A DNA stretch of 64,000 bases from Amorphophallus konjac (taxonomy: Eukaryota > Streptophyta > Magnoliopsida > Alismatales > Araceae). Shown here piece by piece: positions 55,368 to 64,000 of this stretch (the stretch's first letter is position 1; each line of letters starts with the position of its first letter). The stretch lies in NCBI GenBank assembly GCA_022559845.1, contig CM040128.1:223433643-223497642 (forward strand), read 5' to 3'. Both the position numbers and the translations under genes were made by a program. A model generated the notes under the pieces. The model worked only from the letters and a program-made list of their open reading frames with translations, made no database searches and was not told the DNA's origin.

Positions 55368-55590
55368 TGGGGGCGTCCAGGGGTCTGGATGCCCCTAAGT
55401 TTTTATTTTTTGTTTTGAAATTTTTATTTTTTTTTTGGGCATCCGGGGTGCTGGACGCCCCTAATTTTTTATTTTTTTAATTTTTTTAGTTTTTGTTTTG
55501 GGGGAGTCCAGGTGCCTGGACGCCCCTAATTTATTTGAATTTTGAAAAAAAATAAAAAACATGGGGGCGTCCAGGCGTCTGGACGCCCCA
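55368..55590. repeat. Palindrome block 2: four GGGGGCGTCC..GGACGCCCC boxes
   Basis: Boxes at 55368-55397, 55436-55463, 55499-55528 and 55562-55590, spaced 63-68 bases, with T-rich filler. Against block 1 the left arm has changed GGAGG to GGGGG and the right arm CCTCC to CCCC(T), so pairing is kept. The block ends 13 bases before the TATA box of G1. Confidence 0.88.
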
Positions 55591-55602
55591 AATAAGGTGG
55601 AT

Positions 55603-55613
55603 TCTATATATAT
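55603..55613 (+). promoter_or_regulatory. TATA box of gene G1
   Basis: TCTATATATATGGGG, 89 bases before the G1 ATG and directly downstream of palindrome block 2. Confidence 0.6.
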
Positions 55614-55691
55614 GGGGGGCCTCCCCCCCTTTGCTCATTTACTGTTCATTCAGACGACCCAGTCAAACCAGACGACCCATTCTTAGTCTCA

Positions 55692-58600
55692 ATGGAGCAA
55701 GGAGGCCCGAGCCAGGGTGGAGAGAAGCGGAAACGACGGGCTCGTCGTCCGAGGAGGCTGAGGGATGATGCCGAGGAGGCTGCTGCGGCGGAGGAGATTG
55801 CCGTGGAGGAGGAGGCTCCTCCTTTGGCCGTAGAGGCTACGGTAGATGCTGGCGACGCGGGAGAGGACGATCACGACCCGGTAAGCCCTTCAGAACTTCA
55901 ATCTGTTGGTTTAATAGGCTGGATAGGCAGACGAGAGGCCGTGTGGTGAGGGCCGGTGAGTGAGGGAAGGAGGCGTCCAGGGGCCTGGACGCCTCCACAT
56001 TTTCTCTTCTTTTCTTTTTTTTTCTTTTTATCTATTTATTTATAAAATAAGATTAAAAATGAGGAGGCGTCCAGGGCTTAGGACGCCTCCATGATAATAT
56101 ATATATTATTTTATTTGTTTTTGTTTTTGTTTTTGGGTTTTTCTAAAAATAAAATAAAGAAAATAAAGAGGAGGCGTCCAAGGGGTTGGACGCCTCTAAG
56201 AAAAACATAAATATTTTTTAAAAATAAAATAAATAAGTAGCATATACAGTGTTATTGTTTATTACTATCCATGATGCTGATGTGTTCTTTTGTTGGTTTT
56301 GTGGTGTGCAGGGCGTGATGAAGAGCCGGATCAGCTGGTCCCTAGTGGTGGCACAAACCGTGGGCTGTCGGACTTTCAGAGGGCGCGTGTGGACGCCATG
56401 GGTTTTGGAGCTTTCCTTAGGATCGAGCCCTTCCGACTCGACCTTCCTCTTATCCAGGCATTGAGGGAGCGGTGGCACGCGCCGAGCCGGGCGTTTCTGA
56501 TGCCCTGGGGACACATGGTGCCGACACTAGAGGACGTGGCTCGAATCACCGGGCTACGAGTTGACGGAGAGGCGGTGAGCGGGGTCACCTACCCCGACTA
56601 CCGAGAGAGTGCCATGGACCTGCTGTGGTTAGAGACGAGCGTGACTGATAGAGACAGCAGGGTAGTCGGCCGAGTGGAGATCATGGAGGCGCTCGGATTC
56701 GGTGACCCGCGCCAGCGGGTTAGCGAGACTGGAGCGGAGTTTCTGGCACGACTGGAGGGAGATGCCCGTGCAGCTTTCACCCAGGACCCGAGCGAGCGGG
56801 AGATGATGGATCTAGACCTCCGGAGGTTCCTCTTCTTCTTCCTGGGCCGCCTTCTGCTGGGGACGAAGGGGGATGGCATCCACTGCCGCTTCCTCAGGAT
56901 TCTGGCGGACCTTGACAGAGTGGGGCACTACGCGTGGGGAGCGGCTCTGCTTGCCCATTTGATTGCTGATCTCTCCCAGACTTCAGAGAGGGAGACGATA
57001 GTCAGTGACTTCGCACCTTTTCTCCGGGTACATAATTTATTTATGCATTTTACCGTAGTTAAATATGCAATTACTCGTGCTAATGATGTATGATGGATGC
57101 AGGTGTGGAGTTATTACTACTTCCCGATGGGGAGGGCCAGGCAGGGGAACAGGAGAGCCGTTCCTCTAGCGCGACAGTGGAGGCCGGTCGTGGTAGCGGC
57201 ACCACACAGCTACCAGCTGGCGCCACTTCGTCGGGAGCTGAGCGAGTATCCCGAGGCCATGGTATGATGCGTATGATTTTTTGTGTTTTTATGCATGTGA
57301 CTGAATGGTAACTAACATGATGTATGTATGGTGATGCAGGTGGTGTGGAGACCCTACCTGGGCATGGGCGACGCTGGCCAGCCTTGGGTTGTAGCGGGTC
57401 TTCCTCGTTTCGGGCGGGACGTGTGGGTCCATTGTCTGAACGAGATCGAGCCGCTTCGGCTGAGGCTGGTTATGAGGACGTTGGGGCTAGCCCAGGAGTG
57501 GGTTGATGTAGATGAGCCGGCCCGCATCGGGCGGAAGACCAAGGGGATGGCGAAGATTGTGGATTGGCGTACGCGCTTCCTGGCACAGTACCAGGACTGG
57601 CAGCAGGGCGGGGTCCCAGTGGTGTCCCATGTACAGGACAGTACTGATTACCTGAGACGGTACCAGGCTACGTACGGGGACCACCTCTTCCTTGGTGGTG
57701 TGGCAGGGGTAAGTGAAATGAAAATGCTTCACTCTTCTATATGTATATGCTTGTGGCACTAACTTATGTGTAATGTAAGATGCTCGTGACAACATGATCG
57801 CCGAGCTGAGGGCCCAGTTTGCGGACGCCAGGCGGCAGTTGGTGGCCATCCGACAGGAGTTGGAGATCCTGGTGAGTCTATGCAATGCATTTTTTGTGAC
57901 CTGGATTTCGATGCTTAGCCCCTGACTGTCGTTTGCCCCGTGTTTTAGCGGGCCCACTAGGCAGCAGCAGCCGGGACGGCTGGTGGAGCGGGTTCCAGTT
58001 CGTAGGGCCCTCCCCCGGAGATCTCTGCCCTTCAGGAGCAGCTGGCGTATGCGGTGGCTCGGGCTGAGGAGGCCGAGCGTGATAGCGCGGCTCGAGTGAG
58101 TGTCTGCCTGACCCCGACTCTCCTTCTAGCTGCTTTCCTTTTATCACTGCTCTCTTACGGTGTATGCGTGTTTGGACAGGTGGCCGAGATTCGGGAGGCC
58201 CTGGCCCGTGCTGTTCGTGCTGAGCAGGAGCGCGATGCTCGGGTCGCGGAGCGTGACGCCCGGATTGTGGAGCTGGAGGAGGAGCGACGACGGGAGGCTG
58301 AGGAGCTCCCTCGTGACGTGTTGGATCAGCGGATTGCCCTCGAGCTGTCGAGGAGAGAGGCGATGAGAGAGAGAGAGGAGAGGGAGAGGGAGAGAGATAG
58401 GGAGATCCTAGAGAGAGAGAGGGAGAGAGATAGGGAGATCATGGAGAAAGAGAGGGAGTACAGGAGGGCAGAGCGACATGGAGATTGGGACGAGAGGAGG
58501 GCCTTGGAGGCCCAGGTGAGGGAGCTCCGACTGAGTCTTGGCACGGCGGAGGGGAGACTTCGGGAGAGTGAGGAGCGGTATTAGAGGGCGAAGGAGCGCG

Positions 58601-58812
58601 GGGCGCGACTTCGTCAGTCTGGTTCGTTTTCCGTGGGCAGCTTTCTAGTTTCTTCGGCCGAGGAGCGTCGCCGCACCTTGGAGGCTGGCATGGTGCCCCC
58701 TGGGGAGGCGAGCACGGCTTCTCAGGGTTCACAGAGGTCGCAGAGGCCCCCTAGGGATCCCCGTCAGAGGAGGGAGGAAAGAGATGACCAGGAGGGTGAT
58801 GGTGAGAGTTAG
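55692..58812 (+). pseudogene. Gene G1: plant mobile domain (PMD) gene, seven exons, decayed
   Basis: Exons by comparison with G3: 55692-55880 (basic-acidic start, MEQGGPSQGGEKRKRRARR), 56312-57027 (PMD core: MGFGAFLRIEPFRLDLPLIQ, LMPWGHMVPTLEDVARITGL, GDGIHCRFLRILADLDRVG), 57103-57261 (VWSYYYFPMGRARQ), 57340-57708 (VVWRPYLGMG...WVHCLNEIEPLRLRLVMRTL), about 57779-57871, 57949-58095, and 58180-58812 (coiled coil of REREERERERDREILE type). Lesions: a one-base deletion near 56356, loss of the acceptor G before exon 5 (TAAG for CAGG), and TAG stops at 57958-57960, 58003-58005 and 58582-58584. PMD proteins (MAIN/MAIL1 relatives) act in silencing and genome stability in Arabidopsis; many copies are carried by transposons. 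This copy is a pseudogene. Confidence 0.8.
55969..56197. repeat. Palindrome block 3, inside intron 1 of G1
   Basis: Boxes at 55969-55996 (GGAGGCGTCCAGGGG/CCTGGACGCCTCC, perfect arms), 56063-56090 and 56168-56197. Spacing 94 and about 105 bases, with AT-rich filler. It lies within the 431-base first intron. Confidence 0.87.
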
Positions 58813-58871
58813 AGAGTTGCTTGTACGCTCCACCCTCCTTACTGCATGATGTACTTTCGACTATTATATGA

Positions 58872-58877
58872 AATAAA
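58872..58877 (+). terminator. Poly(A) signal of G1
   Basis: AATAAA in ATGAAATAAAAATGG, about 60 bases after the final TAG. Confidence 0.6.
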
Positions 58878-59022
58878 AATGGCTTTCTTGTGTTGTGTGT
58901 ACCTTTCCTCTCTCACTTTTCTGCTGCACCGAGTTGTTTCGAGGCATGCCTTACGAGACTTTGCCCTGAACAGCGGGGAACTACGCTTTGCACAGGGATT
59001 CTGTTTCCTTTCTCCCTTTTTT

Positions 59023-59050
59023 GGGCGCGTCCAGGCGCGAGGACGCGTCT
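59023..59050. repeat. Palindrome box upstream of G2
   Basis: GGGCGCGTCCAGGCGCGAGGACGCGTCT, 121 bases before the G2 ATG. Arms are of the GGACGCGTCC type. Confidence 0.8.
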
Positions 59051-59170
59051 TAATCCTCGAATTCAAATTTAAAGCGTCAGGTGGCCTTTCTTCTCCCGTG
59101 CCTTACCCGCAAACGAGCCCGCCTTCTGCCGAAACTCGCTTGCCCCCTTTTGTCTTCTTCCCCTCGATCG

Positions 59171-60446
59171 ATGGAGTTCGGCGGTCTGGACCACGGCGAA
59201 GGTGGAGAGGGACGCGGGACCCCTCGCCTGAGGAGGGACGCGCCAGAGCACGGAACGGCGTCCATGGAGGAGGAAGGGCCGCTTCGGGCCCCCGAGGGAC
59301 CCGAGGGGCCCAATGGCGCGGAAGGAAGTGAACACGGCTTGGTGAGTGCTTCGGTTTCCCCTTCTTTGATCTATTTTGAGTTTTGAAGCGGGCCGCGCGA
59401 GGGGGGAAAGGGTTCGGCGAGTGTTGCACTCAAATGATGGACGCGTCCTAGACAGGGGACGCGTTCTTTGTTATGATGCGAGGCCCTTCTTTCTTGGTGC
59501 AGGACATGGCGACGACCCTGGGCCTGGCCGATGAGTGGGCGAGTGCAGACGAGCCGAGCCGCGTCAGGAAGGAGAGTCGCGGCAAGGCGAAGCTTGAAGA
59601 TTAGCGCATACGTCTCCCTGGGCAGCAAGGGAGTGTACTGGTGCAGGATAGTGTCGACTTCCTGCGGCGGCAGAGAGAGAGTTATACGGGGCTTCCCCAA
59701 GCCGGGGATACGCGCGACGTCGACGGGTCGCCTGCCCAATTAGCCAAGGTCAGGCGGCAGCTGGCCGCCACTCAACAGGAACTGTCGCTCCTGGTAAGCT
59801 AAGTGCTGCATTTTCTATTTTTAAATGTGGAACTTAGCTGACGGCTGTTGTTTGTTTGTTCCAGCGTGCCCAGCAGACAGCGATGGTGGGAGTGACTGGC
59901 GGCGCATCTTCCAGTTCCTCGGCCCCTTTTCTCAAGATTGCCTCCCTTCGGGAGCAACTTGCTGGTGCGGTGGCTCGGGCTGCCCGGGCGAAAGAGGAGC
60001 GTGATGCCTGGGTGACGACTGTAGCAGAGCTGCGACATCGCGGTGAGGAGAGACCTTCTCCAGACATCCTGGAGTTAAGGGTTCTTCTGCAGATGATGAG
60101 GAGAGAGGCAGAGAGAGAGAAAGCCGAGAGAAGGTCCGAGCGACAGCGGGATCAGACCGAGAGGAGGGCCTTGGAGGCCCAAGTGAGGGAGCTCCAGCTG
60201 GGCCTTCAGGCCGTCGTGCAGAGGCTAGGAGGGATGGAGACGCGCTACGAGAGAGCGCGAGAGTTCAGGGAGCGACTGCGCCAGTCTGGTCGCTTTGCCG
60301 CTAGTGGCTTCTTTGCCACGCCAGGGGAGGAGCAGCGAGTCATTGCTATGGAGCCGGCGCCACGAGGCGAGGCGGGTGCTACTGCACGGGGATCCCGGAG
60401 GCTTCTGAGGGACCCTCACCTCAGGGGAGAGGAGAGAGACGCCTAG
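59171..60446 (+). pseudogene. Gene G2: PMD gene lacking the PMD core, three exons
   Basis: Exon 1 (59171-59341, 57 codons) is a Gly/Glu/Pro-rich start, MEFGGLDHGEGGEGRGTPRL. Exon 2 (59503-59793) starts DMATTLGLADEWASADEPSRV, matching the end of G1 exon 4 (MRTLGLAQEWVDVDEPARI), so the whole PMD core and its exons are deleted between them. A TAG at about 59602 replaces the Trp of DWR. Exon 3 (59865-60446) is the coiled-coil tail: SLREQLAGAVARAARAKEER, RREAEREKAERRSERQRD, ALEAQVRELQLGL, then TRYERAREFRERLRQSG, and a basic C-terminus. It lacks the small intron seen in G1 and G3 within this part. It would give only the linker and coiled coil, and the stop probably makes it inert. Confidence 0.75.
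59438..59466. repeat. Palindrome box in intron 1 of G2
   Basis: TGGACGCGTCCTAGACAGGGGACGCGTTC. The arm type is the same GGACGCGTCC as the box upstream of G2, unlike the boxes near G1. Confidence 0.8.
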
Positions 60447-60951
60447 AGGGACGAGCATGAAGATAATGGCACGAGTTTGGCGATCCAGTGGACCCGCCTC
60501 ATCTCTATGATTATAGTGTTTATGACAGCTTATGTAGAATTATGAATGGAGTGATTTAATTTTCTGCTGCTTGTTTGTTCTCTTGTGCGTTCCTTCTTCC
60601 CTACACTTCTTCTCCTTTGCACTGTTCCCATGTGATGGGTCTATCGAGACTCCACCCCGAGCGGAGAATCGCGTCTTGTTGTGACCATTTTCCACGGGAA
60701 TCTGCCGTCGAAGTCAATAATGACGGCCCTAGTCCCTTCTCCCGGATGTTGTGTCAAGTTTTACGGACGTCCTCCAAAACATGATAGGGTATCCCTAGAC
60801 AACATAGGGGGCTAGTCGTCATATTCTTCGTCCAATCAATCACCCTGTGCGAGCGGTGAAGTGACACACGAGACCGCATGGTAGGTGCCTCATTGCGAGG
60901 GCTATCATTAAAGGTGATGGAGGTAATCTTGGCCAGTACTCCTTCCATTTC
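60447..60951. other. Spacer between G2 and G3
   Basis: About 500 bases without a gene. No GGAGGCGTCC palindrome here. No clear AATAAA follows G2. Confidence 0.5.
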
Positions 60952-60957
60952 TATAAA
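60952..60957 (+). promoter_or_regulatory. TATA box of gene G3
   Basis: TATAAA in CCATTTCTATAAATTCTTG, 101 bases before the ATG at 61053. Confidence 0.62.
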
Positions 60958-61052
60958 TTCTTGTCCCTTTTATCCTCCCAGGTATATCGAGAGCTAACTC
61001 GAGGAGCACAAGTTCTCACGGGAGAGGAGGAGTTCAAAATTCCGAGAGTTGG

Positions 61053-63528
61053 ATGGAGGGCGAATCTTCCCACTCCTCGAAGAGAAGTAGGTCCAGTGGT
61101 AGTAGTTTCAGGAGGCTTTCGGACCTCGAAGGGCACTTTAGCGAAAGGGCCCAATCACAACTCGTAAGCTGAGCTTTCCTGCCCTTTTCTTATTCTTTCT
61201 TCCTTCCTCTTGACAACACCCTTCTCCGTTTCTTATGCACGCACAGAGTGTGATGAAATCACACATTTCATGGGAGTTAGCAGTGGCCGCATACAGGGGT
61301 CTCCCGGATTTTCAGAAGGCCAGGCTAGACGTGATGGGATTTGGTGCCTTTCTTCGGATCGAGCCGATCCAGCTCGACCTGGCCCTGATCCAAGCCTTGT
61401 GTGAGAGATGGGACCCAGTGAGTCGGGCATTCCTGATGCCCTGGGGGCACATGGTGCCCAGCTTGGAGGATGTGGTCCGGATCACAAGCCTGAAGGTGGA
61501 GGGCGAGGCAGTGACCGGGGTCACTTATGCGGATTACCGAGAAGGTGCTCGGAAGCTACTGGGTTTGGACCTAGATGGTCGGAAAAATAGGTTGGTAGCT
61601 AGGGCGTCCCTCATTGATGCATTAGGGCTCACCGACACTCGTCGACGGGACGATGAATCCTCAGAAGAGTTCATGGAAAGGATGGAAATAGGATGCCGTG
61701 CCGTGTACTGCACAGATTTCGGCAACTGGGAAAGATGCAACATAGATTTGAGGAGATTTCTCCTCTTCCTTTTGGGGAGATTGGTACTAAGCTCGAAAGG
61801 GGACGGTATCCAATGTCGCTTCCTGGAGCTGCTATCAGACCTTGAAAGAGTAGGGTACTATGCCTGGGGAGCTGCCATGCTGGCACACTTGTTTGCAGGC
61901 CTGTTCCAAGAAGCGGATCGTGAGATGGCTGTGAGTGGTTTTACACCATTTATCCAGGTATTTTTGGTTTTGCTTATTTTTTATTTTTTTTATATTTTTG
62001 CAAGGTACTGATGACCTGCGCCGAGCAGCTGTGGAGCTATTATTACCTCCCCATGGGGAGAGCTCGGCATTGGCGACCCGCGATGGTGCCGCTAGCCAGG
62101 CGGTGGGAACCCATCATGAGTGCAGCACCCCTGACCTACCAACTGATGGTGCTAAGGCGGGAGCTACAGGAGTTCCCTATAGCGATGGTAAACTGGAGAC
62201 CCTACTCAGACATGGTCGATCCCGACCAGCCGTGGGTTCTAACAAGTCGTGCCCGGTTCGGACGGGAATTGTGGATGCACTGCCTGAATGAAATCGAGCC
62301 GCTTCGGCTACGATTGGTTATGAGGACTTTGGGACTGGCTCAAGAATGGGTGGATTCAGCTGCGCCACCTCGCGTTGGGAGAGAGACGCGAGGACCGGCG
62401 ACCTGCATTGACTGGCGTGTGCGATTCCCCGAACAGTACGAAGACTGGCAACGGGGTGGCATAATCGTGGAATCGCAGGCACGGGATAGCGAGGATTACC
62501 TGCGTCTATACAAGACAAGGTACGCAGAGCGGTTCCAACCCCGGGGACTTGCGGAGGTAGGTCTCCCCTTTTTCTCTTTTCTTCTTTCTCCTTTTTTTGG
62601 TTTTCTGGTGGAAATGCTGACTCGTATGGCTGCAGGATATCCGTGATACGATGATAGCGACTTTACGAACTCGCTTGGCAGAGATGGAGCAACGGTTGGG
62701 CGATGCCCGCGGAGCTACGAGCGCCTTGGTAGGTGTACAGTGCGTTCCTAATTAAAACCCCAGATTCCAGATGTTGGCTGCTAATTCACATGGTCGTAGC
62801 ATGCCCAGATTGGCGCGGCTTCCCCAGCGATGGGAGTAGGTGGTGCCTCTTCCAGCTTGTGGATTCCCACCTCAGAACTTGACTTGCTTCATGAGCAACT
62901 TGCTCACGCCACGCAGCGTGCTGCGGAGGCAGAAGGGATGCTCTGTATACAGGTAAAAGTTTCAGTGTTGAGTTCTCTTTGTTTACGCCTTATCGCGTAT
63001 CTGAGATGGTACACTCGGCAGGAAAAGGAGACGGAAGAAGCGCTTGCCCAAGCTGCGCAGAGGGAGGCTAGGATAGCAGAACTGGAGAGGGAACTGCGGC
63101 GTCATCCTGATGACGACTCCTCTAGGGATGCCGTGGAACTGAGGATCACTCTCCAGTTGGAGAGGGAAGACCGTGAGAGAGAACGGGCAGAGAGAGAAAG
63201 AGACGCAGAGAGAGAAAGAGCCAACAGATTGACTGAAAGGGAGGAACGAAGGGCCATGGAGGCCCAATTGTTCGAACTCCGAACCAGCCTTGGTCTTGCT
63301 GAACAGTGGCTGAGAGATGGTGAGGAGCGCTACCGAAGAGCACGAGAGCGTGGCTTTCGTGTTGGTAGCTTCTCTGCTGCTTCCGTGGATCAACGCCGGG
63401 GTGTGGGAATAGGAAGGGGAGTACAGAGCGGTAGGAGTACCGCTTTTCGTAGTTGGGTAGCACCTTTGAGAGCGTTTTGCCCGGAGAGTAGTGGGACGAG
63501 TAATGCAGAGAGAGAGGGCGGAACTTGA
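61053..63528 (+). CDS. Gene G3: intact plant mobile domain (PMD) protein, six exons, about 700 residues
   Basis: Exons, all phase 0 with GT..AG introns: 61053-61163 (MEGESSHSSKRSRSSGSS), 61247-61957, 62029-62556, 62636-62728, 62800-62952 and 63022-63528. The PMD core (residues about 45-275) shows LPDFQKARLDVMGFGAFLRI, FLMPWGHMVPSLEDVVRI, LKVEGEAVTGVTYADYREG, LFLLGRLVLSSKGDGIQCRF and VGYYAWGAAMLAHL. Next come WSYYYLPMGRARHWRP and a conserved LNEIEPLRLRLVMRTLGLAQEWV. The tail is a coiled coil (ELERELRR, REDRERERAERERDAERERA). No stops or frameshifts in the joined exons. PMD (PF10536) proteins related to MAIN/MAIL1 function in nuclear silencing; transposon-borne PMD genes are frequent. Whether this is a host gene or a captured copy cannot be told here. 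Intron 5 (62953-63021, 69 bases) is in phase and open, so its retention would also give a protein. Confidence 0.82.
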
Positions 63529-63550
63529 TGTAATTTTTTTTGTTTTTTGG

Positions 63551-63556
63551 AATAAA
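63551..63556 (+). terminator. Poly(A) signal of G3
   Basis: AATAAA in TTTTGGAATAAAATACAAGG, 22 bases after the stop; same motif and distance as in gene A. Confidence 0.65.
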
Positions 63557-64000
63557 ATACAAGGTTCGGTTTGTTTGGTTTTCACCTTTGCTTCTGTTGC
63601 CTGAATCCCTGCACACATCACTGAAACAAACAAATCAGAATTTCTGTTCTAACTTGGCCCCTTGCTCAATAAGCAAATGGTCACTGTGACGGTCCTTGAT
63701 AACTGGTCAAGGGGCCAAGCCTTTATTTAGCGAAGGTAAGGGAAAGATGCAGTGATGATAAATGCGACAGGCAAGCACACGAATGCAAGCGGTATTAAAA
63801 GTGAGATGCTGCACGCAAATGTAATCATGCAAAATTGATTTGTTTTCTTTTTTATATTTGGCATTTTTTTGTTTTATCATAAAAAAGATTTTTTTATTTG
63901 CAAATATGTACATTTTCTTTTTTTTTTCTTTTTTGTTATTTTCATCATTTCAATTTTTTGTTGCTAACGCCAGGCAAGCACCTAAATGGCACCTAACCTA
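63557..64000. other. No gene; AT-rich flank
   Basis: Long T-rich runs (63850-63960) and ATCATGCAAAATTGATT (about 63824), reminiscent of ACTCATGCAAAATTGAATG at about 6468. Both are on the plus strand. No frame of interest. Confidence 0.4.

Noticed and set aside
62011..62028. Start of G3 exon 3 at 62005, or an independent gene starting at 62011
   Set aside because: Alignment with G1 exon 3 (VWSYYYFPMG) places the acceptor at CAG 62026-62028 and gives an intron of similar size.

Overview
This window is nuclear DNA of a flowering plant, from a region made almost entirely of LTR retrotransposons. The plant assignment rests on Ty3/gypsy Tat-type and Tekay-type chromovirus pol fragments, a Ty1/copia Sirevirus-like gag, initiator-Met and TGGCGCC-type primer-binding sites, a hAT-type MITE, and multi-exon genes of the plant mobile domain (PMD) type. 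I cannot name the species. Nothing prokaryotic is present and I recognise no housekeeping gene.

Layout. (1) 1-12 kb: the 5' end of a gypsy element on the minus strand (open gag running off the window edge, PBS, LTR), a decayed Ogre/Tat-like gag split by a 420-bp MITE, LTR-like sequence with GGCGC/TTTTAA repeats, and a 1.7-kb LTR that breaks the LTR of the next element. (2) 11.9-20.0 kb: element B, a minus-strand Tat-lineage gypsy element with a dead gag-pol. (3) 20.4-50.5 kb: the 3' part of a Tekay-like chromovirus. Its roughly 3.0-kb LTR is split into three pieces by two later insertions: element C (20968-36334, Tat lineage, with an antisense extra gene) and a gag-only copia element (36389-46515, TSD CAAGT). 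The 3' LTR of C is itself split by a 3.84-kb solo LTR (21448-25288, TSD GCCAG). (4) 50.5-51.8 kb: a minisatellite and unassigned DNA. (5) 51.8-63.6 kb: a plus-strand cluster of four PMD/DUF7745-like genes: A at 53777, G1 at 55692, G2 at 59171 and G3 at 61053. Each has small introns; A and G1 have TATA and AATAAA signals. G3 looks intact (about 700 codons), A nearly so, G1 is a pseudogene and G2 has lost the PMD core.

The most unusual feature is a set of short GC-rich palindromes. Fifteen copies of a GGAGGCGTCC..GGACGCCTCC box lie upstream of, and in the first introns of, the PMD genes, and the two arms change together from block to block. Arrays of the same design but different sequence (GAACGGTC..GACCGTTC, GTAACGCG..CCGTTAC, GCGGTC..GGCCGC) fill the LTRs of three retrotransposon families here. 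I know of no description of this pattern.

Splice sites, element boundaries and family names come from reading motifs and comparing copies within the window. No alignment or database search was run.
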